Below are positions 54,984 through 64,000 of a stretch of 64,000 nucleotides of DNA, piece by piece (the first letter of the stretch is position 1; every line of letters begins with the position of its first letter). Under the pieces are notes generated by a model. That model was not told the origin of the DNA. It did no database searches and saw nothing but the letters and a program-made list of their open reading frames with translations. The stretch covers positions 65,205,909 through 65,269,908 of the forward strand of contig OZ038488.1 of assembly GCA_964036315.1 (NCBI GenBank). Direction: 5' to 3'. This DNA comes from Acanthosepion esculentum (Eukaryota > Mollusca > Cephalopoda > Sepiida > Sepiidae). Made by a program: the position numbers and the translations under genes.

Positions 54984-56511
54984 TACATATAACTCTGTCC
55001 TTAGTTTTTGCTATCACCTCTAAACTTGATTCCCATAAAGCATGTGGACTTGAGGTTATCCCTGCAATAGTCCTAAAGAAATGTGCTCCTGAACTGGCTC
55101 CTGTTCTCTGTAAACTCTACAATAAATACCTTACTGCTTCTTACTTTCCTGATTGTTGGAAATCCTCTTCTATAGTTCACCCAGGCAAACCATCTGATCC
55201 TTCTATTAGCCTTCTACCTCTTTTACTAGATGCTCTAATTAAGCCTGAATTGGTTAAGCATCCTGCCTTGCAGTGTTTTCTTTCAGATAAGCAATCAAGT
55301 TTTTGATGGGAATGGTTAAGCTCGGGCTTTTGCATTAGATATCTCAAAGGCATTTGACAGGGTCTGGTATACTGTTCTTTTTTGCAAGTTGAAAGATTAT
55401 GGTATTTCTAGATTCATTTTTGGACTTTCTTATCAAATCGCAAAATGAAAGTTATCTTGAATGACCACTCTTCTAGATCATTTTGCAGTAGTGAAATTAT
55501 CCCCCAAGGTTCTATCTTTGGACATACATTGTTTCTGATTTTCATCAATGACATTCTTGATTTCATCAGTTCTCAACTTGGTATCTATGCTGATATCACA
55601 ACATTTACTCTTGTCTTAGTAGTAAGTCTGATCAGTTCAATAAAGTCAAATAGGCAGCTGATCTCAAAAATGACCTACAGTCTGTTGTTAACTGGGGCAA
55701 AGAATAGATTATTAATTTTAATGCCTTGAAAATGAAACTTCTCTCTTAATTGTCTACGAGAACTCTTTTTGCCTTCCATCAGAAAAGCTGATGCTAACCT
55801 CTAGGAGAGTAACAAATTGCACCTTCTTGGGTCAATGTTGTCCACTGACATGAAGTGGAAAGATTATATTGAATCAATTGCTAGATTTGATTCTCGGAAA
55901 GTTAGTTCACTGTGTCATACTAGACAATTTTTCTCACCAGAATCTATCTTACACATTTATAAGTCTACTATTCATCTATACATTGAAATATTGCTGCGAC
56001 ATCTGATCTGGTGCTTCTGCCATGTATTTAGAGATTCTTGATTAAATCCAAAGTAGAATCTGCAATGTTATTGGTCCTGATCTAAAATCTCAGCTTCAGT
56101 CACTTTCCCATCACTGTAACATAGCTTCCCTGTGTCTTTTCTATAAATATTTTCATGGTAATTGTTCTGATGAACTTTCTGCTATGGTACCTAGACTTTA
56201 TGAATTTAAGCACAGTTCTAGATTGGCAACAAGGTCTCATCATTTTGCAGTTGAAATGTCTACATGTAACTGTAAGCTGTATACTAACAGTTTCTTCTAT
56301 CACACTTCTCACTTGTGGATCTCTCTTCCAGCTCCATGCTTTCCAGCCAACTTTGATTTTCAAAAATTTAAATTCAATGTCAATAGTTATCTTCTGTTAT
56401 TTTCTTTCTCCTTAATAATGTTTTCTTTTTCTCATATTATTCTCTCACACTCAGTGACCCCTTGTATCTTAGTGTCTTCATTGCCTTGCTTGGAGTGAAA
56501 TGATTACAAAA

Positions 56512-56590
56512 AAATTCACTACCATATAGGAAGACCAATATTACGTAACACTTCAGTATTTATTATTTTGCTTCTAATGAAATTACCATC
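56512..56590 (-). mobile_element. RTE LINE fragment, right part of nested locus
   Basis: TTCACTACCATATAGGAAGACCAATATTACGTAACACTTCAGTA matches minus-strand RTE (compare 11775-11825 and 39418-39470) and continues the piece that ends at 53520. Confidence 0.6.
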
Positions 56591-56599
56591 CTGTATTGT

Positions 56600-56820
56600 G
56601 GCCTGCTTCTGGTAAAATCTTTTTATTGAGGCACAAAGCCCCAAATAAACTACACTTCATAAATAGGGCACTCAGTGAGGATTGAACGGAATAATTACTA
56701 TTAATTACCATGAAGAATTATGGCTTGCCAATGGTAAAATATTTTATTGTTGCACAAAGCCCAAACTAAACTATGATTTTTAAATAGGGCATACAGTGAG
56801 GACTAAACTGTCTACCCACT
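56600..56820 (-). mobile_element. Two SINE-2 body fragments in tandem
   Basis: TTTTATTG.GGCACAAAGCCC.AAATAAACTA..TAAATAGGGCACTCAGTGAGGATTGAAC is present twice (about 56610-56695 and 56735-56815), each preceded by TGGTAAAAT. On the minus strand this is B box plus body. Confidence 0.6.
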
Positions 56821-57394
56821 AATAAATTCTTACAAGACTATCTTTCTAATTATTCTACTGTGACAAGGCACTTTCATGCTTTTACCCATATAAAGTCAAA
56901 ATAAGCAACCTTGGTAAAAATTTAATTTTTTTTATTCTGTTTTCTGTTTCGGTAACTGATATGCCAAATTTGTACTTTCAGAGAACAATTACTGTTGTCA
57001 TTTAACATCTTGATTTATTGATAATTTAATTCTTGGGAAACAAAAGCTTGATGGCTTATCTTTCTAAACTTTATCTCTAAAGCAACTCTTTGATAATTTA
57101 ACCAAAAGTCACCTCTATCACATTTCATGAATAAAATAGGAAGAACTGGATTACGGTAGCTGTCAGGCTATCACAGAATTATGATGTGAGCTCTTTCAGC
57201 TAAAACTGCTGTGAAGTTGAAAGGAGATTTATCCTAGGTTCAAGGATGGGACCTCCATCAATTCTGAATACAGAAAGAAATCTTATCTTAGCAGTGCAAA
57301 TAATTTTCATTCACCGTTTTCACCTGCAAAACTAGAACAGACTGAAATTATATATATATATATATGTATGTATTTATGTATGTATATATGCTCT

Positions 57395-57740
57395 ATTCTG
57401 TCAGTAATGATTACTTCAAATCCTCACACCCTCACACCCCAAATCCGTTTCTTTTTGATTTCTGATACATTTATACATCAGAATCCATTATGGTGCATTA
57501 ATATTATATACATAAGTTCATACTGTCAGTAATGCTTGCATTAATTCCTGATCTTCAATGTATTTCTATTGTCAAATTACAAAATTATTTACAGTTTATT
57601 TATTTAATATACATAGTCTATTTTGTAATTTATTTCAGACAACTTATAATCTATTACTTCCTGATATTCAGTGCATTTACACAATACATATAATAACCTA
57701 TCCTATCAGTAATGCTTACATTAATTCCTGACCACTGACA
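57395..57740. repeat. Eroded tandem repeat, inverted relative of 45560-46735
   Basis: TCAGTAATGCTTRCATTAATTCCTGA occurs near 57525 and 57705 and in part at 57401; ATTAATTCCT and CAATG..ATTT match the reverse complement of the 120-bp unit. Confidence 0.4.
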
Positions 57741-58048
57741 CCCCTCCCCCCGCTTTCTGATTTCTAATCTATAACATAATTCCTACAAATTAATTCCCTT
57801 TCTAATGTCTATCATTATTATTTTCATGTCAGGTCAATCTATGAGAGCTACTGGCACCATGTCACACAGTACTACCTGCCATATGATCATGTTATCAGCA
57901 TCTAAACTTGTTCCACTATCAGGCTTTTCTGGCAAGGAAGGTGGCTAGACATCCATCAGGATTAAAAACAAGATGTGTAAAAGGCCAGATGAACCTTTTT
58001 GTAAGGTCACTTACCATTTAGAAAAATGGGATAGACTGAGCTCCATAG

Positions 58049-58101
<53 letters not shown>

Positions 58102-58480
58102 TGTAGCCAGTGTGGTGATGACATGTCATTGATGGGCAGTGGACTGATGTCAACAGCTTGGATACCCTTGATGGAATCAATAGTTATGTGGCTGTGACTA
58201 AGGTGAACTTTCAAATTGGAGGACATCAGCTGTGGTTTGACCCAGAGAGGGATGGGTTCTTCCAGATGTACTTAAACAAAACATGCTATGCATAAATGCA
58301 TATTTCTCTACCTTTCAACCCATATACATAAAGGGAACTGGTCAGATGCTCAGTGGCACAGCAACTCTGTAGCCATGCCTAGTCACACAACTGGTGATGA
58401 TGATGATGATCATGTGGATTTTAAATTCATTTATATCACTGTGAATAACCTATTATAGTTAATAAAGAAATAATAATAAT
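57741..58480. other. No recognised gene; includes (TA)n
   Basis: A (TA)n tract at 58052-58098, a (GAT)n run at 58395-58412 and (AAT)n at 58469-58485. The stretch 57830-58040 and 58100-58380 is of medium GC but its frames are short and show no domain. Confidence 0.4.
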
Positions 58481-58486
58481 AATAAT

Positions 58487-59202
58487 CTGTGATAAATATC
58501 CAGAAACCATTGATCATCTTGTATCAGGTTGCACGATATTGGCACCCAATGAATATAAAACCCGGCATGACAGAGTGAGCCAATATCTGCACTGGAAAAT
58601 TTGCAACTCCTATGGGAAGGAAACTGAAAGAAACCGGTACGAACACCACCCTGACCCCGTTACAGAGATAGGACCTGTTACAATTGTATGGGACTACACA
58701 ATACACACTGACATAACAATCACAGCCAACCGCCCAGACATTGTTATTAAAGACCACAGACAAAATAAGTGCCTCCTTATTGATATGGCAGTCCCTGCAG
58801 ACTGCAATGTGTCTTTGAAGATATTCGAAAAACTGTCAAAATACAAGGATCTTGAAATAGAAATCTCAAAAATGTGGCACATGGGAACATCAACAATCCC
58901 TGTTGTAGTTGGAGCCCTTGGACTGGTTGGAAAAGATTCCAGTAGGCTGATTGAAGGGATCCCTGGAAGTCCATGCTTCAAAGAGATACAAAAAATTGTT
59001 CTGACAAGTACAGCCCACACTTTACGAAGGGTTTTATCTATGTAATTATTTTTTTAATTTATTTATTTATTTTTTTTTTTTTTGCAGTGGAAAGTGTCAT
59101 GATGCCATTTCTAACCTTAGGTCCCTGGGCGGGACCCGGAAAGAAATGTGTAAATGCCAGATATCAAAGGAAATAAAAATAATAATAATAATAATAATAA
59201 TC
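58487..59202 (+). mobile_element. RLE-LINE (R4/Dong-like), 5' truncated, between (AAT)n tracts
   Basis: Plus-strand partner of 22055-22880. The 5' junction joins (TAA)n (58469-58486) directly to the CCHC finger. The 3' UTR contains the GGTCCCTGGGCGGGACC hairpin (59120-59136) and a T-run, ending in (AAT)n at 59175-59202. Both copies are bounded by the same trinucleotide repeat on both sides. Confidence 0.8.
58488..59045 (+). CDS. RLE-LINE C-terminus, open to natural stop
   Basis: 186 codons open from the truncation to TAA at 59043-59045. CDKYPETIDHLVSGC keeps the last Cys/His/Cys of the CCHC finger; its first Cys is lost at the junction. WDYTIHTDITITANRPDIVI and LLIDMAVPADCNV form the RPD-x14-D endonuclease core; KYKDLEIEISKMW, STIPVVVGALGLVG and TSTAHTLRRVLSM follow. 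This end restores the C-terminal residues lost in the 22230 copy. It is not an independent gene: there is no own start. The near identity between copies points to recent activity of the family. Confidence 0.7.
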   Translation, partial: CDKYPETIDHLVSGCTILAPNEYKTRHDRVSQYLHWKICNSYGKETERNRYEHHPDPVTEIGPVTIVWDYTIHTDITITANRPDIVIKDHRQNKCLLIDMAVPADCNVSLKIFEKLSKYKDLEIEISKMWHMGTSTIPVVVGALGLVGKDSSRLIEGIPGSPCFKEIQKIVLTSTAHTLRRVLSM

Positions 59203-59249
59203 CTCCTAAGGAATATGAATGCCAAGGACTAGATTCTTCCATTCTTCTG

Positions 59250-59310
59250 ATCACCCCCATTCTGGGTATGACTATAAACTACATCTGGTAGCAAGGCCTC
59301 TCTGATCAGG
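59250..59310 (+). mobile_element. SINE-3 start fragment
   Basis: CATTCTGGGTATGACTATAAACTACATC and GCAAGGCCTCTCTGATCAGGAG match 62338-62395. Confidence 0.5.
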
Positions 59311-59458
59311 AGATTGAAGGGAGGAGAAGTGGCAGATTCATAACTCTCCTAAGGGTATTTGCATGTAAGTGAATATAATGATCCAGACTGGAATTGAAAT
59401 TTGGATCTCTGATTTCCAATTCTGAACCATTATCCATTGCACTACCTGCACATCAAAA
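59300..59458 (-). mobile_element. SINE-1 copy joined to a 5S-like sequence
   Basis: On the minus strand the A-box-like GGTAGTGCAATGGATAATGG and B-box-like CAAATTTCAATTCCAGTCTGG, then the body CACTTACATGCAAATACCC. Directly upstream on the same strand lies a 5S rRNA-like sequence. Confidence 0.65.
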
Positions 59459-59459
59459 C

Positions 59460-59575
59460 TCACAGTACCTGGTATTCGAAAATAGTCACATATCTAGGTA
59501 CTGACTAGGCTCGATGTTGCTTAACTTTGGTGATTGTAAGAGAACTTGTGTTTCAATACTATATTGCTGTAGGAC
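59460..59575 (-). repeat. 5S rRNA-derived sequence
   Basis: The reverse complement contains GTTCTCTTACAATCACCAAAGTTAAGCAAC, GAGCCTAGTCAGTACCTAGATATGTGAC and AATACCAGGTACTGTGAG, the order of a whole 5S rRNA (box A, box C and 3' stem) with scattered changes. It leads straight into SINE-1 on the same strand. Confidence 0.7.
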
Positions 59576-59664
59576 CACAAAGCAGGAAGTGGAAGCAAAA
59601 GATTATGGGACAAGAAATGAATAGAGGGGAAAATATGGGAGAGAAAATTCAGAGTATAATTTAG

Positions 59665-59762
59665 AGAGGAAAAAGGAGAGCAAGGAAAAAGGAGAGCAAG
59701 GAAAAAGGAGAGCAAGGAAAAAGGAGAGCAAGGAAAAAGGAGAGCAAGAAAAAAAGAGCAAA
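59665..59762. repeat. 16-bp minisatellite, six units
   Basis: GGAAAAAGGAGAGCAA repeated about six times with minor changes at the end. Confidence 0.9.
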
Positions 59763-59959
59763 GGAAAAACAGTCACAGAAGTCTTGCGTAAGAATGATAC
59801 AGTGTTCAATGGGCAGAGTATTTAGATATTGATTACACAGCAAAATGCACCTACTGTTGTTGCTTGCAAAACATAGGTTGGATGCATTATGCACTGAAAA
59901 TGTGCATATTATCTAAATACTTCCTATGATGTGCAAGCAGAGTAGAAAAAGGAGGTTTG

Positions 59960-60640
59960 CAATTTAATACTGTTGGTTGAATGTGCAAAAAATGTGGTGT
60001 GCAATAATTGTTTGTTTCAGAGGAAGAATTGTTACAGAGGAAAGAAGAGCAATATGGAAGTGATAAGTGAACAGAAAAAGTGTGAGGGAAGAGAGAAAGA
60101 GAAAACTGAGAGTAAAGAGGAAAAGGGAGAGAGAAAGTGGAAAAAAGAAGAGTAAAAGAAAAACAGTGTGGGGAAAAGAAAGGATGATGTCTTTTTAGTG
60201 AAAAGTTGAAAGAAAATCAAAGATATATCAGAATTTGAGAAAGAAAGGCAAAAGTGATAAAATGAAAAAGAAGGTACCTTATGTGTAAGATGGCAAAAAA
60301 TTTAAACAAAAATGAAAAAATGTAATAGAGTTAGAGGGAGAGGGAGAGAAGGAGTGTGAGAGAGAGAGAGTGAGTTTGAAACAAAAGAGTAATGAGAGTG
60401 TCAGGTAGAGAGAAAGCTCAAGGGAGTAAAGGAGGGAGAGCAAAAGATAGAGAGAAAAAAGAGTGAGTCATGTAGAGAAAATGTTTCGAGATAATAAAAG
60501 AGGGACTGAATAAAAATCAAAGAGAAAAGTAGAGAGCTAGTTAGAGAGGAAATCTGAGAAGGAGAAAAGAGAGAAATAATTAGTTAGATAGTCTGAAAAA
60601 AGAAAGAGGGTTCGAGAGTAAGTGGGTGAAGAAAAGAGAA
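59960..60640. repeat. Purine-rich region
   Basis: Nearly 700 bases strongly biased to A and G on the plus strand, with GAGA and GGAAA runs, especially 60040-60160 and 60340-60640. The open frames in it are compositional. Confidence 0.7.
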
Positions 60641-60700
60641 ATATAACAAGTGAGAAGATCATCTCATCGTCTGAGAGGAAAAAATGGACTGAATATTATA

Positions 60701-60780
60701 TTAGGTTGGTGCAAAAATAATGTCGTTTTCTCACATGAAGTTGAACGTCAAAAAACGACATTATTTTTGCACCAACCTAA
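60701..60780. mobile_element. MADE1-like 80-bp mariner MITE
   Basis: Starts TTAGGTTGGTGCAAAAATAA and ends with the exact inverted copy, arms identical for 30 bases, total 80 bases, flanked by TA. Ends, length and plan are those of mammalian MADE1, a mariner-derived MITE (known family). The hairpin loop is CTCACATGAAGTTGAACGTC. Confidence 0.85.
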
Positions 60781-60810
60781 TATAAGAAAAAGGTCTGGAA
60801 ACCATCAATC

Positions 60811-60813
60811 ACC

Positions 60814-60900
<87 letters not shown>
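60811..60900. repeat. (CT)n then (TA)n microsatellite
   Basis: Compound repeat: about 17 CT units, a short GTG, then about 27 TA units. Confidence 0.95.
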
Positions 60901-60904
<4 letters not shown>

Positions 60905-60907
<3 letters not shown>

Positions 60908-61014
60908 TACACACAAGTTTGGTTAAATACCAACAGAAGTTCCGTGTTAATTATTTTTTATTTATTTTTTAATGAGTTGTGCTACTGGTAAGGAAAAAAA
61001 TATATATTTTTTAT

Positions 61015-61016
<2 letters not shown>
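60905..61016 (-). repeat. Repeat Y terminal fragment
   Basis: ACACAAGTTTGGTTAAATACC..AGAAGTTCCGTG..TTAATT corresponds to the ends at 8925 and 61070. Confidence 0.4.

Positions 61017-61063
<47 letters not shown>
61017..61063. repeat. (TA)n microsatellite
   Basis: A TA run between two repeat Y pieces. Confidence 0.95.
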
Positions 61064-61065
<2 letters not shown>

Positions 61066-61340
61066 CAAACAAGTTCTGTTGAATAACATTGACAAGTTCT
61101 GTCTATTCAATTTTTATTAACTTTTTCAGATTTACAAATTAGTTTCTTTATATAATTGGTAAACTTATGAAAGTTAATTTTTAGTTTTTGTTTTCTTTGC
61201 CAAGTACTTTTGAATGTTACTACATTTGTTTTCAAGAATTTGGGCTTCTTTTTGTTTATATAATTGCTTTTGGCTAATTCCAGCATTTCCTCATTTGCTA
61301 GAACCAATTTCAATTCACTCTTGGTCATGTCATTTACAAT
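61064..61340 (-). repeat. Repeat Y with a 73-codon open frame
   Basis: On the minus strand a frame (61328-61107) reads MTKSELKLVLANEEMLELAK and KTNVVTFKSTWQRKQKLKIN, lysine-rich and without a known domain. Its end aligns with the broken frame in 8920-9170 (LEQK...NFEQFKQNFK against TWQRKQKLKINFHKF; YNKN against VNKN before the stop; then CAGACAG/RTCQ). Weak similarity in two copies hints at the end of an unknown element protein. Confidence 0.4.
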
Positions 61341-62330
61341 GACTAAACTGAATTTTTACGTATATTTCTTTTTACACACCCTTCAGTTCTCTATAGGGAA
61401 TCATATTCGAATAAATATTTGAAGTAATTGTAATTGAAATAGTATCTTGTCAATTTCTTTTAGATGTCAAATATGCTGTAACTCATTATGTATAAATTGC
61501 TAGGGAGTATGAGAAGCAGTTAAAAAAGCAGAGAGATTCCAGGGTAAAAAGCTGATTTTCATGTATAAAACATATTTGATTTTTGAGCAAAAGAGATGAT
61601 GAAAACGTGTGAAAAAGGAAGAAAAAAAATTAAAACAAAACAGGACATTTTGTTTTACTTTTGTGATTTATAATAAATTGGGGTATAAGGCAATAGCCAA
61701 TGGGAAAATAAATCAAAATGAAACTGAATATTAACTTGTTTTTTTATTATTTTGAAATTGTGTATCATCTTGTATTTTTTTTTATCATAAATTAAATATT
61801 ATTTTTACCTTTGAATGATTTCCAAATTCATGTAGGTGTCTAATCTCAAGAAAATCTCAAAAAAATATGCAACCATATGAAAAACATTATGAAAGATTTA
61901 TTTCCCTTTGTTGCAATACACAATTAGATAGATATTATATCTCCAGCAAATCAATAAATCCAATTAAATCCAATTATGTCCTTTTTATGTCCTGGAAAAA
62001 GTCGGATTGGATTGTAAACTAAAGTATAAGATGCAGTAAACTTTTGGAAATAATTTTGGATAAAAAAACCTGCATCTTATACACAGAGGATTAAGGTGTT
62101 TAATATGTTTGTTTCTAAATTGTAGAAAATTTTATTACTGCTGGTTTGCCTGCACCCTATGGTTAAGGTTTTGAATATTTGTTGGTATTTTTTATATTCT
62201 ATATAGCATAGTATTTTTGTATTATCAATAAAATTGCTGAGGGTGTATTCAGTAATATTGGTGTCAAAAGAAAAACCATCCTTTTAATGCACTATTTTTT
62301 TGGCAGACAAATTTGTTAAATCTTGCTAAA
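61341..62330. other. AT-rich DNA, no gene recognised
   Basis: No repeat shared with the window and no domain in any frame. Confidence 0.35.
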
Positions 62331-62335
62331 CCTTT

Positions 62336-62690
62336 TCCTGTCCTGGGTATGACAATAAACTACATCCAACAGCAAGGCCTCTGATCAGGAGGTTTTGAGG
62401 AGCATGGAACCACCTCTTAATTGCTGGTGTTCCCAGGTCCACCTTTGACCTGGGGTGGTAGCACCTGTTAGGGTCCCAGCTATGGGTAAATAGTTAACCC
62501 CCAAACTGGAGTCAAGACACTATGAGAGTGTAAAAATAGGTTTTAATACCAGAAATACTTTGTAAAAAATTATTAACAGCAATAAATTTTTGAAAAAACA
62601 AAAAATATTACCAGCAATAAAAATCTTGTTGGCATTAAATAACCGACTGAGGTTGATATGCCATAAAACAAACCAAACCAAAGTTCCCTG
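62336..62690 (+). mobile_element. SINE-3 copy, near full length
   Basis: CCTGTCCTGGGTATGACAAT, GCAAGGCCTCTGATCAGGAG, GAGCATGGAACCACCTCTTA, AGCACCTGTTAGGGTCCCAGC, then TATGGGTAAATAGTTA (also in SINE-1) and the 3' end TTGGCATTAAATAACCGAC..GGTTGATATGCCATAAAAC with an AAACC-type tail. Parallels 14320-14735. Confidence 0.7.
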
Positions 62691-62749
62691 CATTAACCCT
62701 TAGTAAAGGTATTTTATCACTTCTTTCAATTTCTTATATAAAACAGTGC

Positions 62750-63055
62750 ATGTTCTGGTTTAGACAGATAAACCTATCATATTTTTCAGTGATTATATGC
62801 ATACAATTAGCAATGGTTTTAAATCTTCCTGCTCAATATACTCTCGGTTACAAAATTTTTATTAACTCTCTGAACCCTACATTTTCTTTGACACACTTTC
62901 TGTACCTTATGTTCTCACACAGGCTTAAAAAGTACCAGTCATATGTTTATTTTATGATAGTCTCTTACAAGATAAAGCTTTCAAACATGGAAGTTTATTT
63001 ATATGATAAGGATTTTTTTTCCCCAGTTTCTAATTTTATATCAAGTCTTATTTAA
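62750..63055 (+). other. 101-codon open frame of unknown meaning
   Basis: Begins MFWFRQINLSYFSVIICIQL and is rich in hydrophobic residues. AT-rich composition alone can produce this. No domain, splice context or second copy; I do not call it a gene. Confidence 0.15.
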
Positions 63056-63330
63056 GAAGGCAGGAAAAAATCAGAAAAAATGTATGAGAAAGAAGGCTAA
63101 GGGGGAAAAAAGAGAGAGATGAGGGGTGGAGAGCAAGTGTGCTTGAAAGAGAGAGAGAGCAAAAGTATGAAAGAAAAATAAATAAACCATGAAAAAGAAA
63201 TTAAGAAAATAAACAAAAGGGAATGGGGAAAAAAAGTGCAAAGTGTTCAAGAAATAGGAACTAATTGGAATGGAAATGGAAGATAAGAAATGGAAGTTGA
63301 AAATAAGGAGACAGAGTGGAAGAAGGTGTA
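63056..63330. repeat. Purine-rich region
   Basis: Strong A/G bias on the plus strand with GAGAGAG and GGAAAAAA runs. Similar in kind to 59960-60640. Confidence 0.65.
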
Positions 63331-63640
63331 AGAGTTTCTAGATTTACCAAATAGAAATCTCATAAATGCTGTTCAAACATAAAGTTAAATAATTGCTCAT
63401 AATATGTTAATATATAAGAAATATTATTTTCTCCCAATTTGTGTATTGGGAATTAGAAAGAAATTTGAAAATTAAATTTAAACAGTTTATCCTGTATTAC
63501 TTTTTGGCAGATGTGGTGACTATAGAAAGGATTTAACTAAGTTTAGCATAGAATATATACAAGTTTAGTATGGCACATGTATAATTTTAGCATAGCATAA
63601 ATATAATTTTAGCATAATATATATATATATATATATATAT

Positions 63641-63837
63641 GCAGAAATATAGTCTTAAAGTGTGCTATATTTATGGGGTAAAGTGCTCAATATCAGAGAT
63701 AGAGCGTGTGTAAATATAAAAGTGGACATGGAAGTCAGCACTTAGAGGTGACAGTCTGTTTCATGCTAGTGCAAGTGTCAGGCGATTGCACTAGCATGAA
63801 ACAGACTGTCGCTTCTAAGTGCTGACTTCCATGTCCA

Positions 63838-63844
<7 letters not shown>
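63641..63844. mobile_element. FB1 foldback element, outer arm plus palindrome
   Basis: Outer segment GCAGAAATATAGTCTTAAAG...AGCGTGTGTAAATATAAAAG, then AGTGGACATGGAAGTCAGCACTTAGAG...CATGCTAGTGCAA, centre TCAGGCG, and the inverted arm ending CCATGTCCACTT. Differences from the 24458 copy appear in both arms together. TA tracts on both sides. Confidence 0.8.
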
Positions 63845-63872
<28 letters not shown>

Positions 63873-64000
63873 TGCAGAATTGAGTCACTGTCAGTCACTG
63901 TGTGTTTATCTAAATCTAAAAATAAACATGCTAAAATTCACCTTCATCCCTGACCGTGCGCTGACGGTTTAGTGGGAGAAGTTCCGACTGACGCAAATTC

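Larger units (their letters stand above)
53535..56510 (+). mobile_element. LINE-A copy interrupted by a mariner transposon
   Basis: LINE-A from the RT N-terminal region (FEVLTSADKVECFAHKFSSN, 53570-53640) to the 3' end. At 53693 the coding order breaks at ...EYLLSNI and resumes at 54986 with HITLSLVFAITSKLDSHKAC. In the 48382 copy these blocks are continuous (ILLSDMHITPSLVSEIISKL). The 1290-base insert is mariner. Later blocks: LDISKAFDRVWYTVL (motif A, near 55340), PQGSIFGHTLFLIFIND and GIYADITTF (YADD changed to YADI), then the C-terminus to 56498. Confidence 0.8.

Noticed and set aside
59603..60220. Leu/Phe/Ser-rich frames on the minus strand in 59.5-60.2 kb
   Set aside because: Translations of purine-rich low-complexity DNA and of a 16-bp minisatellite.

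Overview
The window looks like gene-poor repeat DNA from a large animal genome, most probably a cephalopod mollusc and perhaps an octopus. That assignment is inference. It rests on low GC, dense (TA)n and (AAT)n microsatellites, tRNA-derived SINEs with a shared conserved body, several LINE clades at once, and Tc1/mariner families. I found no convincing host protein-coding gene, tRNA gene, CRISPR array or operon. Nearly all recognisable coding sequence is broken transposase or reverse transcriptase.

Names used below. LINE-A: CR1/Jockey-group LINE ending in a conserved 3' tail with an ATTGCCTTGCTTGGGG-type core. LINE-B: a second CR1-like family. LINE-C: an APE-type LINE with a C-terminal C2H2 finger. 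RTE: BovB-like LINE. RLE-LINE: element with a CCHC finger and restriction-like endonuclease, R4/Dong-like. SINE-1 and SINE-2: tRNA-derived. SINE-3: a longer SINE-like repeat. 5S-SINE: 5S-rRNA-derived. Z: a short repeat carrying the LINE-A tail. Y and X: unclassified repeats. FB1, FB2, FB3: foldback (palindromic) families.

Layout. 0-6.3 kb: SINE-1, RTE relic, a pogo/mariner-type MITE, a degraded DD36E Tc1/mariner element, and a LINE-B relic interrupted by a solo LTR. 6.3-8.9 kb: a 2.6 kb LINE-C copy. 8.9-15.3 kb: (TA)n tracts alternating with Y, FB1, a DD37D (maT-like) element, a mariner relic split by a SINE, RTE pieces, SINEs and an unusual TA-bounded segment. 15.3-22 kb: mostly AT-rich sequence, LINE-A ends and a 1.5 kb RTE copy. 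22-22.9 kb: RLE-LINE between (ATT)n tracts. 24-25.3 kb: FB1 and another foldback. 26.6-32.5 kb: a 145-bp satellite of about 40 units. 33.7-35.7 kb: repeat X, FB1, FB3 and LINE-A. 37-44 kb: SINEs, Z, RTE, 5S-derived sequences, FB2, LINE-B and RLE-LINE relics, plus the only stretch (42.8-43.2 kb) that could hold a host exon. 44.7-45.3 kb: a 576-bp almost perfect palindrome. 45.6-48.7 kb: AT-rich tandem repeat and a 1.7 kb LINE-A with target duplications. 49.8-56.8 kb: minisatellite, alternating RTE fragments, and a three-deep nest (mariner in LINE-A in RTE). 58.5-59.6 kb: second RLE-LINE and a 5S/tRNA SINE composite. 59.6-64 kb: purine-rich DNA, a MADE1-like 80-bp palindrome, Y, SINE-3 and FB1.

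The most unusual signals are the FB1 foldback copies, whose two arms change together from copy to copy; the 5S-rRNA-derived SINEs sharing a 3' tail with another SINE; two RLE-LINEs bounded on both sides by AAT repeats; the satellite with a dimeric higher-order pattern; and the role of (TA)n tracts as borders for many unrelated insertions. No similarity search was run, so family names come from motifs recognised by eye.
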